DNA of 64,000 nt from Eupeodes corollae (GCF_945859685.1 NC_079148.1:24873946-24937945), one strand, 5' to 3'; counted from the stretch's first letter, positions 23,701-35,050 are shown. Translations and numbers: made by a program. Notes: a model not told the origin generated them from the sequence alone.

Positions 23701-26700
23701 GAATAAAATAAAAAAGGAAACATTTCGGTTCAGCCCAAATACCTCACGAGCCGATATCGCTAGCGACTTTAATTAAATTTTGAATTTTATTATGTGACGT
23801 GATGCTAAATAAATATAATTTTAAAAAATTAAATGTATGAACGTTTTTTTTTTTATGAGTCAATAAAACCCGAAAAAAAAATGTCACCATGTTATCAACC
23901 AAAAATTTTTTAGACATTATTTCCGGAATATATTTTTGAGACAAAAAATAACATTTATGAAATCGGGTAGAATTTTAAGAAAAATCTAAGAAACGGTTTT
24001 TTACAAACAATGGGAACCTTAAAAATAATACACAAAGTTAGTTAAAATAGATTTTTGACTCGGATATACTTTCAAAAAAGAGCCCACACCGTCTGTCGAT
24101 TTTTATCTTGTTTAAAAGTTTGCAGATTTTCGTGCTCTGTTAAAAAAGTTGTCAGTTGAATTATTCTATAAAAATTAAAAATTACCAAAAATATTTTGCA
24201 TATGATGAAATAGTTTGATTTTAAAATCTATTTTTATGAACGAGATTTTTAGTCGAAAACGAATCTTACTGCCATTTCTTTAAAATTTGTATTAACTTCC
24301 CACAGGAAGTTATTGTATTGGGTCCGATTTGTCAAATTGAAAATGTTGAGAAATCTCAACGTTTCAAGGTCCCTAGAGTCGAAATAAAGGATTTTTGGAG
24401 CGACGTTTGTGCGTGCGTGTGTACGTACGTACGTACATACGTACTTCTGTACGTCCGTACGTTCGCGACGTTTTTTTCATCGTCCAAAGCTCAAGAACCA
24501 GAATAAATATCGACTTCAAATAAATTTTTTTATCCAGATAAGCAGAAAGATGCAGAAAGGGTTCTCAAGAAAATTGCGTGGTTGGATTTTTTACCACAGT
24601 AGTTTTAAAAAAAGGTGAACATTTTCGCTTACCCTAAATATCTCATGAACCAAAAACGCTAGAGACTTGAATTAAATTTTATAATATATATTGTAACGTG
24701 ATACAAAACAAGTATATTTTTGTAAAAAATCCAATAAACATTTTTTTTATAAATCCACAAAAACTGAAAAATTTATGAATACGAATTCATTTTATCTCCA
24801 AAACAATTTTGTGCAACGAAAAATAAAATTTTTAAAATCTTTTAATTTTTAATATCTTTTCAAAACTTGGAGATATTAGCTTCAAACTACTTTTATCGTT
24901 TAAAAAATAATGTTTTCAACATTCATTTAAATAATACTAATACTAAAACTAAAAATTTACTTTTGACTTAAATAGCTTTTCAAAAATTAAATTTTTGTCT
25001 TCAAACTTTTTTTTATTTCACAGAAAATTCAATAGTTAAGTCCGTTTTTTCATTAAAAAATACAATCTTCAAAAAATAGTACACAAATTTGGTAAAAATT
25101 AATATATTTGGTTATTGATATCTCTCAAACTAATTTCATTCATCCAATTTGCAAAAATTTAAGAAATGCTACTAAAATTGGTAATAATTTGTTTTCCACT
25201 AAAAATAAATTAAACAAAACTAAATTTTAAAACTAAACTTTTTCTTTATATGAAAAATTGTTAAGAATAATTTTACTGACAACTTTTGTAACAGAACACG
25301 AAAACCTACAAACTTTTAAGCAAGACAAATCGACAGATGGGATGGGAAGTTATTAGTGTGGGTCGCATCCCAGCCTCTTATTTCTTATATAAATAAATTT
25401 AAATGGCATGAATGAAACTAATTTGAAGTCAATATCTTCTATTTTCCAAGAGATATCGAGATCCTTACATCAATTTTTAACAGTTTTGTGTTTTGTGTAC
25501 TGTTTGTTGTTGGATTTAATTTTGTATGAAAAGAAATTACTTAATGTGGAAACAATATTTTCTGTGAGATAAAACTGGTTTGAAGCCAATATTTTTAATT
25601 TTTGAAAAAATATTAGCGTCGAAAATCAATTTTTACAAATTTTTAGTAATGTTTTTTGTTTTGTTTTTATTTTTTATGGAAAAACCCTCAATTCGATTTT
25701 TCTCAAAATTCTACCACATGTCAAAAACGGTATTTCTCGCTGCATACAATTATTTTAAAGATACAATTATTTTTTTTTTTTGTAAAATATTCAAGATGAC
25801 AAATATTTGTTTTTCAATTTTTTGGTTTTGCAAAATAATATTGCTAACTATAAGTTGAACTGAATTTTTATAAAAATTCACTAGACAACTTTGTTTTATA
25901 ACAAAGAACTGATTAGAAGTGGTTTTCCACTCAAATGTTATGAAAGGAAGGAAAGGTATTGATTTAAATTTATTTTATCTCACGCAAAATATTAATATTT
26001 CTTAAAATTGAACGACAGGCACGGATTCGAAGTTATCAGTGCGAGTTGCCATTTGTCGAAACATTTGTTTCTGTAGAATCCAATTCTTTGGTTTTTTGAA
26101 AGTAGCGCTAATTTACGTGTTCCGAATATTTTCAAAAAGGACTTTTGGAAACTGTCGAATTAAAACAAGTTTGACCTAAAATACCAAACAAAAAACAATG
26201 CTATCAAATTAAATTGATTATATTTTATGGAATATGACATCATAGTGCCAGTTTAAGAAAAACTGAAGTGACAGTAATTTTTTCATAAGCTAACAATTTT
26301 TTTTAAATCTGTCACTCGAAGATCTTATACTAACAAAAAACTATACTATTGTATACTGTGCCTCAAAATGTTTGTTTTAAAGTATTTTTATACCTGAAAT
26401 TCTATTACAAAAATGGAAATATTCAAAGTCCATAATTTCTTCATTTCCTTAAAATTATTCGCGTAAAAAATGCTTTAGAATGAATAAAGCCGATATTTCA
26501 TTTGTGCAGTGTTTTAAAGTAAGACCGTTTTCTAGTCTTCCAAAGTTTCTCAGAAATAAATTATTTCTGACAAGGAGCACGAACAAATAATCAACATACA
26601 AAAAACTTTTATATTTATACTTACTAGAATTTGGTGTGTTATCATAAGGATAGCTTGCGACTAAAGCCCCTCCGTGAAGACTGCCACTCAAAACAAATTG

Positions 26701-27455
26701 TATTTTGGAAATCCAATCTTTAACAGCATCAGTTTCTGGCTGTCCACGTTTGTTATTCTGCTTAAAATAATCCGGGAAGTTACGATTTAAATCAAAACCA
26801 CGTGAATTGTATCTTAAAAGAAAAAATATAAAATCCTCTTGTGTCTTAAGGAAACAAAATTACCACAAAATAGAATAAAAGTTCAATTACCTTCCTTGGC
26901 CACCATCACAAGTACCCTCTTTGGAAACTGCATAACCATCAGGATTCATAGATGGTAATATATGGATTCTGGTATTATCTAACAACCATTTAACATACGC
27001 ATCCGTATTATATCCTGAGACAAAGTATTGAATCAAATGCAGTAGCATTTCCCTGCCAACTGGCTCATTGCCGTGTATATTGCCAACATATTTAACATCT
27101 GGCTTGCCGACCATGTGCTCGTATGGTGACGCAGAAACAACCATTACCCAAAGGTCACGGCCTTGAATTGATTTCCCGATTGAATAAAGCGCTGTTAGAT
27201 TTGGATATTTGGCACTTGTTGCTCTAAAAATATGACAACATGTTTTTCCAATTTCAATCTTTCCTAAAGAAACTTAAAAACTTACCTTAAAAATCTTGTT
27301 AACTCATCATGATCGTGGTAGACGAAATCCAAAAATTGTGAATCTGGTACATAGGCTCTTGGCTCCGGCAGGCCATCTAACTCATTTATACTTTGGGCCC
27401 AGCATTGATACACGAATAGGAGCACAAAAGTTGCGACAGACCTCCTTAAAATCAT
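14623..27455 (-). CDS. M14 metallocarboxypeptidase, CPM/CPD-like, single catalytic domain
   Basis: Constitutive exons on the minus strand are 27455-27286, 27223-26891, 26812-26625, 20369-20074, 20004-19828 and 19764-19672, all with GT-AG sites and compatible phases, giving 419 residues. A signal peptide (cleavage near Ala20) is followed by the catalytic domain. Zinc ligands are His107 and Glu110 (NIHGNEPVG) and His214 (SGSLHGG); substrate-binding Asn177-Arg178 lies in FDLNRNFPDYF; the catalytic Glu308 lies in CMEVTLEISCC. A transthyretin-like beta domain follows (RGVQGFVLDPTGAPIERASL). The enzyme should remove C-terminal basic residues from peptides in the secretory pathway or at the cell surface. 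It resembles the single-domain Drosophila CG4678 type more than three-domain Silver, since no second domain is found. The span to 14623 uses the 42-nt exon 19159-19118 and final exon 14772-14623 (482 residues). Other endings are given separately. The ~6.3 kb third intron and the last intron are filled with transposons. Confidence 0.9.
15230..15592 (-). other. 120-codon ORF of unknown origin in a carboxypeptidase intron
   Basis: One open frame with a fairly protein-like composition (LRASRFKVYSEQYTSMYKLL, DERLEQKLYYCQN). It begins inside MITE-A-like sequence and has no recognised domain, promoter or splice support. It may be a remnant of a transposon gene or chance. Confidence 0.2.
15510..16465. 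mobile_element. MITE-A-related element, degenerate
   Basis: The left part (tggtcagctgccaaaaaatt, then ttattggaaagtggactgga) matches the inner right end of MITE-A reversed. The right end, ttttgtctgaacctgctca at about 16449-16467, is a MITE-A terminal repeat. The middle is unlike the 510 bp copy, so this may be a longer relative or a chimera. Confidence 0.45.
17100..18300 (-). pseudogene. CR1/Jockey-like retroelement copy 2, internally deleted
   Basis: The minus strand from 18300 reads an endonuclease domain better preserved than copy 1 (RTEIVITDDFNVHNSSWLQH; FLTSDPGNYTISVLSPLGTS). Near 17340 it jumps directly to the 3' domain (FNRNTRAFRNAHQYTIDPIF, then SRTTRMWNALPHSVFP), so nearly all of the reverse transcriptase is missing. 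The 3' part is alignable with 10590-10790. It lies in the last long intron of the carboxypeptidase gene, in the same orientation as the gene. Confidence 0.78.
18426..18680. mobile_element. MITE-A-related fragment
   Basis: Starts tgggtagattcagacgatgt, a mutated MITE-A end, then runs through gtcagctgccaaaaaaattg and gccttaagtt-type sequence in the same order as the reversed right half of 7613-8122. The other end is not recognisable. Confidence 0.6.
19061..19159 (-). CDS. Alternative carboxypeptidase exon with hydrophobic tail
   Basis: Acceptor TTGTAATTTAG, then an open frame in phase 0. If the donor GTT|GTAAGT at 19118 is used, it is a 42-nt (14-codon) exon, HVVYCSSMYLFIIV. If it is not spliced there, the frame continues through VSILIIFFLP to a stop at 19061, giving 32 residues whose middle ~17 are strongly hydrophobic. 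Read through, it could be a C-terminal membrane anchor or a GPI-attachment signal, as in mammalian carboxypeptidase M. Spliced, it links to the Pro-rich exon at 14772. Good splice signals support it; the membrane role is inference. Confidence 0.5.
   Translation of the reverse strand, partial: HVVYCSSMYLFIIVVSILIIFFLPSSFCLYKL
19313..19381 (-). CDS. Alternative last exon of the carboxypeptidase, short soluble tail
   Basis: Acceptor ATTTTCAG, then 22 codons and TAA in phase 0 after the exon ending at 19672. The tail begins PISSTIRSRNP and is polar, so this form (441 residues) would be freely secreted. It is the first acceptor reached after exon 6. Short tails are weak evidence on their own, and an alternative AG nine bases downstream would give only a four-residue tail. 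Confidence 0.5.
   Translation of the reverse strand, partial: PISSTIRSRNPADSHAIIFPSD
20962..22577 (+). mobile_element. Family E element, longest copy (E1)
   Basis: Starts with the palindrome AACTTCCCATAGGAAGTT. A CGTACG-type microsatellite follows at about 21090-21136, then a conserved block (agctcaagaaccagaagaga), then a tandem array with unit starts at 21621, 21797, 21968, 22141 and 22315 (period ~173 bp; each unit carries ttggtaaaaattgattttcg and aaatcgaattgacag-type phrases). It ends GGGATG-21 nt-CATTCC, then agcctc and a T-run. No coding capacity. It lies in intron 3 of the carboxypeptidase gene. Confidence 0.85.
22578..23569. other. Intron sequence between family E copies
   Basis: AT-rich intron of the carboxypeptidase gene with nothing recognisable. 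Confidence 0.4.
23570..24292. mobile_element. Family E fragments (E2), divergent
   Basis: About 23570-24080 is a diverged plus-oriented middle part (tctcaagaccctgtagacat, acctcacgagccgatatcgc). From 24088 the sequence turns to minus orientation (ccgtctgtcgatttttatct), giving a head-to-head joint. No clean ends. Confidence 0.6.
24294..25380 (+). mobile_element. Family E element (E3), shortened array
   Basis: Start AACTTCCCACAGGAAGTT, microsatellite at 24419-24467, conserved block, then a degenerate array. It ends GGGATG...CATCCC agcctctta. About 500 bp shorter than E1, mostly by loss of array units. Confidence 0.8.
25381..26055. mobile_element. Family E array remnants
   Basis: Array units in minus orientation (gtcgaaaatcaatttttaca, tcaattcgatttttctcaaa), ending in a mutated plus-type terminus near 26010-26050 (cacggattcgaagttatcag). 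A composite of at least two insertions. Confidence 0.55.
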
Positions 27456-27477
27456 TGCGTCAAAGAATGTTCTGCAA

Positions 27478-27540
27478 CAGAAACAACAAAAAAATAAGCT
27501 TAATTTAGAGAAAATAAATACGTCAAAGAACTAATACATT
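27478..27540 (-). other. Probable 5' UTR intron of the carboxypeptidase gene
   Basis: A strong acceptor (ttttttgttgtttctgttgcag on the minus strand) ends about 20 bp before the ATG. A donor somewhere near 27535-27545 would place a small intron in the 5' UTR, but the donor is not clear. Confidence 0.4.
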
Positions 27541-27596
27541 TGTAGCCTAGCTGACTGATGTGGGAATAATCAGACGTCTTTGGCTAAAAGCAGGCA

Positions 27597-27604
27597 TATT
27601 TATA
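27597..27604 (-). promoter_or_regulatory. Candidate TATA box of the carboxypeptidase gene
   Basis: TATAAATA on the minus strand, ~145 bp before the ATG at 27455. With the proposed 5' UTR intron this gives a short leader. A CATCAGTCAG initiator-like site lies about 35 bp downstream. Confidence 0.5.
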
Positions 27605-28511
27605 AAGGCTCACCGAGGAGTTTCAACTTTTTCTACACAAGCCCCATCGATATAGACATAGTTGTGTGACTTTCAATTTTTCCACCAAACTAGGCTGGAA
27701 AATTAATCCACAATCTCCAGTCTTGTCAGATACAAGCTCAGAGAAACTTATCAAATACCTATATACATATAAATATATACATTGTTAATAACAAAAGTGC
27801 ATTGCACTGTTTATACCGGCAACAACTTGGCGGCACAGAGCGGCTACTTTGGCGGCTCAATGATCATAGTTTGGATTTATCCAGATTGACTTAGGTTGGT
27901 ATTTGAGAGATTTCGCTTAAATTTATAGCAAAGTGAGTGTAATGACCACGTTCCACAACTTCAGGCTAAGCTCATATCTTTTTGACTGATTGATGGTGAT
28001 GATTATTAAATTGAAAATCAGTCAAGTTGAGCAATTATCGCTCTCATAGATGATTGCTCCAGACATATCATCAACATCATCATCAGCTACATTGCAACTA
28101 CGTTTCTTAATTGTAGAAATATTTTATAATAGAAATAATATGAAAGATTAAACTAACAATTTTAATCAAGCTTTTTTTTTAAATATTACCCATGTCTCAT
28201 GGGCAATATCGCAGCGAGTTGAGGTTGAGAAATGCTCATTAAAAACAATGAACATTAATAGAAAGTAGTTTAAAAAGTTTTGAATGTCTCATTTTTTCCG
28301 TCAAGTTTGACTGGTGATTAAAATTGGATGATGAAGATTTCGACTGAGAGAGTTGAAATTTTTTAATTCAATTAATGCAATTTATTTGACATATGGAAAT
28401 GACATACTTTAGATCAATATGCATGCCTATGTATGTGATGCCAAATATTGTCCATTACATACAGGGTGGGTCATCTAGTGGTTTCTATTTACATCAAAAT
28501 ACTACTTTAAA
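27605..28511. other. Intergenic, upstream of the carboxypeptidase gene
   Basis: No gene seen. Contains a short atcatcaacatcatcatcag run near 28070. Confidence 0.4.
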
Positions 28512-28690
28512 ACGTTGCGTGATTGTTAAAGATTCGGATTATTATGCCAGTGGTCTTGGGTTCAATCTCTGCCTGTGACATATTAAGTTTATTTTGCACT
28601 TGTACTTCCGAGGAATTGAAAAATCCTCCGATAGTAGTTCTTGTCATTAAAATTGCTTTCTTATATAAGGCGCCAGTTAAAAATATCATT
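28512..28690 (+). repeat. tRNA-derived SINE, copy S1
   Basis: A B-box-like ggtcttgggttcaatctctg, then cctgtgacatattaag and the SINE body (ttgaaaaatcctccgatagt) ending ggcgccagtt. The A box is mutated. Same body as 45062-45330. Confidence 0.6.
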
Positions 28691-30204
28691 GGTTTTCATA
28701 ATTGAAAACAATCATTGGAATGTTGTTGACAGGTCGTTTATAGCTATCATTAAATACGCCTGTCATTGAAAAAAATTTACTGATTGAAATCCACCGAAAA
28801 ACTTTTACTGACAGAAATCTGTCATTGGAATTGTGTGAAATTGGAACTCAAATCAGTGGAATGATTCGTTTCACTTTTGAACATAAAAGTATCAACTGTT
28901 CAGGAAAATGAACTTCCGTCCGGAAAATAGAAAAATAAATGCGCAATTACACTTTTTTTCTCAATTTAGCCGTTCGGATTTGGCATAAAACTGTGGGTAC
29001 CCTAAATTTCACTAGGCCCTAGTTTTTAACAGTTGCACCACAAAATGTATTTTATTTTTACACTGACAGATGTAACCAAGTGAAAAAAGTCAATTTACTC
29101 TTAAAAAAGTTGGTAAATATTGAACGTTCACTCTTATTCTCAGAGCGGGTTCAGTGTAGCCCTGTGCTTTTAAAAAGATAATTTGACTGAAATGAAGACT
29201 TCGCAAAACGATAGTTTGTGCAAAAAGTTCTTGATGAGATTTCTGCATAAGAAACTTGAGTTGTTAGCTTACAAGATCAAAGGTCGAAAAGCTGATGCTT
29301 GACAATTTGTTGCGGATTATAGAATGGTGGCATAACTGAATCATAGCTCTTTTCAATTTTTCAAAAATAAGGCTTTCAACAATGCTTTGGCCCAATATGT
29401 GTTTTTTATTTAAATTATAGACTTGAATTTGGGCGACTTCTTGTTTTTGAAGGATGAATAGAATCGTGAAGGAATAATAATAGTGAAACAATCAGGATAC
29501 AATTAAAGCACTCAAGCAAATTTGGTTCACTGTCCGAAACAGGCCTGGGAAAATTGAAATAGTAGAATGCGGTATACTGCAAATTAAATTGAGTTATTGT
29601 TGTAACCTTGTAACATATGTATTGGAAAACATAGTTATCGTTGTTTTTTTTTTTAAAGAAACTTGATTTTCCGAATTCAAAAATTTCGAAAACTACTTTT
29701 GCGATAAAAAGTATGCCGAGAAATTATTCCGTTTTTTTAGTCTATGTAGAAACATCACTTCAAAATTTGTGATGTATAGATTTTATGTCAATATCTGTTT
29801 ACCAGTTTTGCACAGGTTTTGACATTTTTTAGTCACACACTTACATAGGAAACAGAACAACGTATTTCGGGCAGATAATTAATGGATGTTCAACAGGAAC
29901 CTGAAGCAAACCAGCATTTGCATTTTAATTGTCAGTTTTGAAAGCTTATTGTCTTGATAAGCTATCTTTGATAAGTGTTCTTTAAGAAAAGTATATGTGG
30001 AAAGAATAATAAGTCCATTTAAGAGTGGTTCCCCTCTTAACAGTAGATTCTTCTCCTAACTAAGCCTTTTATCAGAGTAATTTTGGATGAAATAAAACAT
30101 CAATTAAGACCGATGCCTTTGCTAATAGGTAACAAAGTCCTTTCAATCCTGCTTACATACATTTTTGAAGGAACATTTGTCAAACCATTTCCTCCAAATT
30201 TTTT
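28691..30204. other. Intergenic, no gene seen
   Basis: AT-rich. A cluster of ctgtcattgaaa-type phrases at 28700-28850 suggests the edge of an unclassified repeat. No coding evidence. Confidence 0.35.
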
Positions 30205-31190
30205 ACTTTCCGTAGAAAGTTATTGTAATCGGCCCGATTTTTTGAATTAAAAATGTTGGCATTTCAGAGATGTCTGTGCGTCTGCGTATAGGTACGTTTG
30301 GGAAGCTTTTTTCTTCGTTACATTTCTCAAGAACCAGAAGAGATATAGACTTCTAATAAATTTTGTTACACAGATAATTGGGTTGTAGGTTTTTTAAATT
30401 TAAAATGTATACAAATTTGGTTAACCTAAAATATCACACGAACCCATAATGCCAGCAACTTGAACTAAATTTTGTTTTATACATATATTGTGACGAAGAT
30501 AAAAAACTATTTTGTTTCCAAAATAATTATATGCAACGAAAAGTAAAGATTCGAATTGACAGTTTTTTTTACAAACAAATATCAAAAACATTACTTAAAC
30601 TTGTAAAAAATTGATTTTCGACTGAAATATCTTTTCAAAAATGAACAATATTCGCTTCATATTGATCTTATTTTTTGGAAAATATTGTTTTCAGCATTCA
30701 GTTCTTTCAAAATCGACGTTCGATTCTCGATATCTTGTGAAATAAATGTATTGACTTCAAAACGATTTCGTTCTGTGCCTAATTTTGTTGTTAACGTAAG
30801 ATATTGTTGTTACAAAAACCCAATTGGTACTCCTTTATATAAGTAGTAAAAACTATTGCTAAGTTTGGTAAAAATCAGTTTACGACTAAAAATCTCGTTA
30901 GCAAAAATAGGTTTCAAATTAAACTATTTATAACATGCAAACAATTGTTTTTATTTTTTTTTGGAAAATTAAACTGACAACTTAAAAAACAACACGAAAA
31001 CCTATAAAAACAGACAAAAATTCTGAAAAGAAATAGTTTTGAACTCAAGTATTAGGAGAACAAAAACAATTGACTTGACATTTTTTATCTCACACAAATT
31101 AAGGTTATTAATATTTTGTTAAAGTTTTAAACGAGACAAATCGATGGACGGGATGGGAAGTTAGCAGTGTGGATCGCATCTAACCTCTTT
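30205..31190 (+). mobile_element. Family E element (E4)
   Basis: Starts with the mutated palindrome actttccgtagaaagt, keeps ctcaagaaccagaagagata, carries degenerate array units and ends ggacgggatgggaagttagc, then taacctcttttt. The microsatellite is reduced to a short tgtctgcgtataggtacg. An older copy. Confidence 0.75.
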
Positions 31191-31860
31191 TTCATATTTA
31201 ATTTATCGCATCAAAATTTCAAACCAAAATCGACTTACTATTCGTGAAAGATTATTGTGAAAAAAAACATTGATTTTTATTCCTGAAAATATCACCAATT
31301 TGTTTAAGTTATTAAATTTGTTCAGATTTGCATTTCAACGTGCACCACTGTCATTCGGTTACATGGGTGCTATTAAAAATTAAAGAAACTATTGTCTTTA
31401 TGTATTTCCCGCTTTCTGAGAAAGTACACACATGAAGTGGTAGAAAATTAAAAATTATTACAAAAGGAAGAAAAAAAGAAATAAACAAAACTTTTATCAT
31501 GCGGGGAACTTCCAGGAAATATAAAAAAAAACTTTTTAATTGTTTTTTAAAGATTGGCTGACTCAGAACGAAAGTAGTTTTTCGATTTTAACTGTTTTTT
31601 TTTTAAATGATTTTCAACGTCAGCAATTCTGTAATTTAAAAACCATTCCCAGAATTTTCATTTGTTTCTTTTTATTCACAATTGACGCAATCAGCTACTT
31701 GATTCGAAATGATAATAAATAATATAATTGATATCGGTAATCCATAAAACCCAAAACAGTCTTTGTGTAATTAAACTTTAATCTTAAAATAGATAAGACT
31801 TAAATTAGGTTTATTATTTTATTGTTCACCAACAAACAATATATTCATTTATTAGACTTT
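31191..31860. other. Intergenic, no gene seen
   Basis: AT-rich. May hold the 3' UTR of the protease homolog; AATAAA-like sites occur on the minus strand at 31810-31820 and at 31878-31883, the latter overlapping the stop codon. Confidence 0.4.
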
Positions 31861-31882
31861 AATCCTTAAGTTAATACTTTAT

Positions 31883-32728
31883 TCATTGAGGCTTAATAAT
31901 TGAATTAATCCATTCTGCAAAGTATGTAACTCTAGCATAAACATCAGGATACTTAGTGCCACATGCCCCTATCACAAAGTTTCCAACACCAACAAGTTTA
32001 TTTTTATAAACAGCTGGACCACCTGCGTCACCATTGCAAGCGCCTTTTCCAAGCTTATTTTGAACGCACAAAACCGACGGATATCCGTATCCAATCGAAT
32101 TTTCACAATCCGAAGCACTTATGACGGCTGCATCCCCATGTTGAAGCTTGTAGGCATTTGTTCCACTTGTTTCTGTACGGCCCCAGCCAGCAATCACTAC
32201 TGAATTTCCAGGTAAAACAACATCGGGTTCACTGGCCAAGTCGATAATATCGACTTTAGGGCCCAATTCCAAGTTTGTCGCCAGTTTCAATAGTGCCACA
32301 TCGTACAAAAAGCTTCCGTAGGATTTGTGAATGAATATTTCCTCAATTGGGAGCAGTTTGCCTCCAGCGTATTGGTTCTTGCTGCCAACACGGACCGTGA
32401 CAGAACTCACATCAACTCTAAGTTACAAAAACACAATTTTATAGAAATAAATATATTTTCTAAAAATAAGTTGATTAGTTCAATCTTACGGAGTAGTTTG
32501 GACTTTTGATACACAATGTGCTGCAGTCAAAATATAGTTTCGTGCAACAATACTACCTCCACAAACATGAGCTGTATCAAGACGCACAGATACCATGTAA
32601 GGGAAATCATCTTTGGCGGCTTCGGCACCTCCAATTATCCTTAAAGTGGGTGTGGGCGTTGCAAAACTACCTGCGCATATTGCGCTTATCAAAGCAACTA
32701 ATAATAATACCACACTAGCGGATGCCAT
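31883..32728 (-). CDS. Serine protease homolog (S1A fold, catalytic Ser replaced by Ala)
   Basis: Exons are 32728-32490 and 32417-31883, with donor CC|GTAAGA, acceptor TAACTTAG and intron phase 2; 257 residues. A signal peptide (residues 1 to ~22) and short propeptide end at the activation site LR|IIGG (30/31). His71 (TAAHC) and Asp119 (YDVALLKL) of the triad are present, but the GDSGGP motif reads GDAGGP: residue 211 is Ala (codon GCA). The oxyanion Gly and Asp194-equivalent remain, as do the usual cysteines. It is therefore predicted to fold and be processed but not to cleave peptides. Fly serine protease homologs of this kind act as cofactors, binders or regulators. Position 189 is Gly, so the parent was chymotrypsin- or elastase-like. 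Nearest relatives in memory are the Drosophila CG9676 group. The same exon structure is seen at 38031 and 57624. Confidence 0.93.
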
Positions 32729-32780
32729 TGTGCTGATTCGAATGCAATTGAAAGACTTAAGTTTTTGAAAGCTTTAACAA

Positions 32781-32787
32781 TTTATAG
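32781..32787 (-). promoter_or_regulatory. TATA box of the serine protease homolog
   Basis: CTATAAA on the minus strand, ~53 bp before the ATG, the same spacing as in the other two protease genes. Confidence 0.7.
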
Positions 32788-32825
32788 GTTGAAAATGAAT
32801 TCTTACGACACAATCTACTGTAAAC

Positions 32826-32837
32826 TTTATCTTATCT
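32826..32837 (-). promoter_or_regulatory. Tandem GATA sites upstream of the serine protease homolog
   Basis: AGATAAGATAAA on the minus strand, about 100 bp before the ATG and ~45 bp before the TATA box. Nearly the same motif at the same distance stands before the protease gene at 38031. GATA factors drive many insect midgut enzyme genes. Confidence 0.6.
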
Positions 32838-32839
32838 GA

Positions 32840-34955
32840 GATAATATTGAAAAGTTTATACCTACTTTTGCATTGCTGGGAACTTATCGAATGGATTAAT
32901 GGGTTAATGTTTTATATTTGTTATTTAGTCGTTACTTGAGCCGATTTTGAAATTTGACATGCGTAAAATATTGACTTGTCAATTTTCCCTTTAATAGATT
33001 AATTTTATTCCTGTTAAGTTCAACATATAGACAATTGTATAATGAAATTGTTTAGGCTCTCAAGTTCAAGGCCACTCATTTACCTCAAGTGTATTGAAAT
33101 AGTTTGGAATAGGAAGTGAAAAGCTATCAGCAGAGGTGTCGTCTATGATTTATTTGGCAATTGAAGATCAAATACTATTTCGTATACAAATTGATATGGT
33201 ATGTTTAATATTAATAGGGATCCATTTTTTTCAACTTATTGAAGTTTATTAAATTTCCTTAAATTGGAAAAAAACTAAATTAAATTTATCTTGTTGATTG
33301 CCTCAATCAAATCTAACTTAATTTTTAATTTTCGATTTATTTTCTTAGAAACTTATTGAAACGAAATAAACAGGAATGACAAAGAATGTTAAGAATCTCA
33401 AGTACAGAATTTGTCTTATCTAATGTTTTACTTTTTCTTTGGTTAGTAAAAAATGCATTAATATTTTAACTGAAGTTAAAATTCAACTTTAATGTGTAGA
33501 TGAATTAAATTAAAGTAACAATAAAACCCCAGTAAATCATTTTAATCACTGTTCTTTACACTATCGACAACAAAACTTAAACGACATTAAGTATTTGACA
33601 GTGATATTTCATTTATGAATTAGTGGTTTTTAATAAAGATAAGATTTTAAAATGGATTTTAATCCAGTTATAGACCCTTATCAATAGCATATGTCAAATC
33701 CATCTAATAAAAGTATTTAAGTTAAAATTCCAAATATGTAGAATTAAACATTTTTTAAATTCGGTATAAGTGATGTGAAATAATTATCATAAACTTGAAT
33801 TTTCCTTTCGACTTAAAAGTCAAGTGATACTTAACTATTCTAAAATTCAAATATTTTGTCCTGGGGTCTATCAGAATACGCAAGATGTATATTGAAATAT
33901 GTTAATGTAATATAAAGTTCCTTGAATTATTTTTACATTGATACCAAGATGTGTATAAAATCAATGATTTTTTAAAGTGATTTGCTCAATGCTCTTATTT
34001 GAAGAACTTTTATTCAAATATCTCAAAATCTATGAATATAAAGTTCATGTTACAAAAAGAAAGATGCCTATTATTTGTTGTTATGTTTTTCTATTTTAGG
34101 GTTTTTGTGAACGATATTGGTAATTTTGAACTCATACTCGCATAACAATCTCGACGACACTTTGAAATCAAAATTATTCCAACACAATCTTGGCTAGAAA
34201 TTGGCAAGTCGCTTGGATATAAACACAAAAAACTTTGGAAAGTAGTTAGTAAGTTTAATTAGAATGTGATTAAAATTACTGACAAGTGCTTATAGGGTTT
34301 ATAAGTGGTTAGTATAAGAAAAACTATTATCTAGCATTAATTTTCTTACAGAGACCTACAATAAGAGGCACTACGATATCATTAACGTTTCCAATTTCTT
34401 CATCAAAATATAACTAATTGTTTGCGGAGTCAGTCTATTATGACGACCATAGTCGTCACTAAAATTATCCTTGTATCAATTATCCACAGGTATCAATGTG
34501 GGCCTTAAGTAATTTTTAATTATTTAAACGCTATTGCTAAGCGATCTACTATTTTAACTACACTATTTTAAATGGCAAAACATTTCAATTACAATTTGAC
34601 ACTAAGAATGGCATTTGACAGGTGTGAAATTTCAGCGCTAGGAAAAGAAACCTCGAAGAGAACTTTAATCAAGTGAACTGTCATTAGTCTTCAAAAGTCT
34701 ATTGGGTAATGTCGATTAAGTATCACAACAAAATCTTGCGCGTCTAAAAGTGAGTAGTCTCGACTATCTCAGAAATTTTAGTAGAGAATTATATTTCTCA
34801 ACAAAAAGTTAAAAATAAAATAATATTGAGTAAATTTCATTGTTTTTCTTCAAAATTTAAGCAAAATAACAAATTTGGCAAAACAATATCTTTTTATCTC
34901 TTATGAAGATTAATTCACTATTTAAAAAAAAAAATTCAATAATATTTTAATGTAC
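32840..34955. other. Intergenic, no gene seen
   Basis: AT-rich with many short A/T runs. No ORF with domain support and no repeat boundary recognised. Confidence 0.4.
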
Positions 34956-34956
34956 A

Positions 34957-35050
34957 GTCGATTCCCTCTAAGTTGAACTTTCACGCATTATCATAATAAG
35001 TTCGAGTTAGAGGGAGCTTTAAAAAAATATAGTTAGAGAGATTATTGTTT
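34957..35050 (-). mobile_element. Tigger/pogo-like terminus
   Basis: CAGTCGATTCCCTCTAAGTT directly after a TA dinucleotide is a pogo/Tigger-type terminal repeat. A second partial inverted copy (aagttcgagttagagggag) follows at about 35000-35020. Probably the 3' end of the transposase remnant at 36250-37010, separated from it by a family E insertion. Confidence 0.55.
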
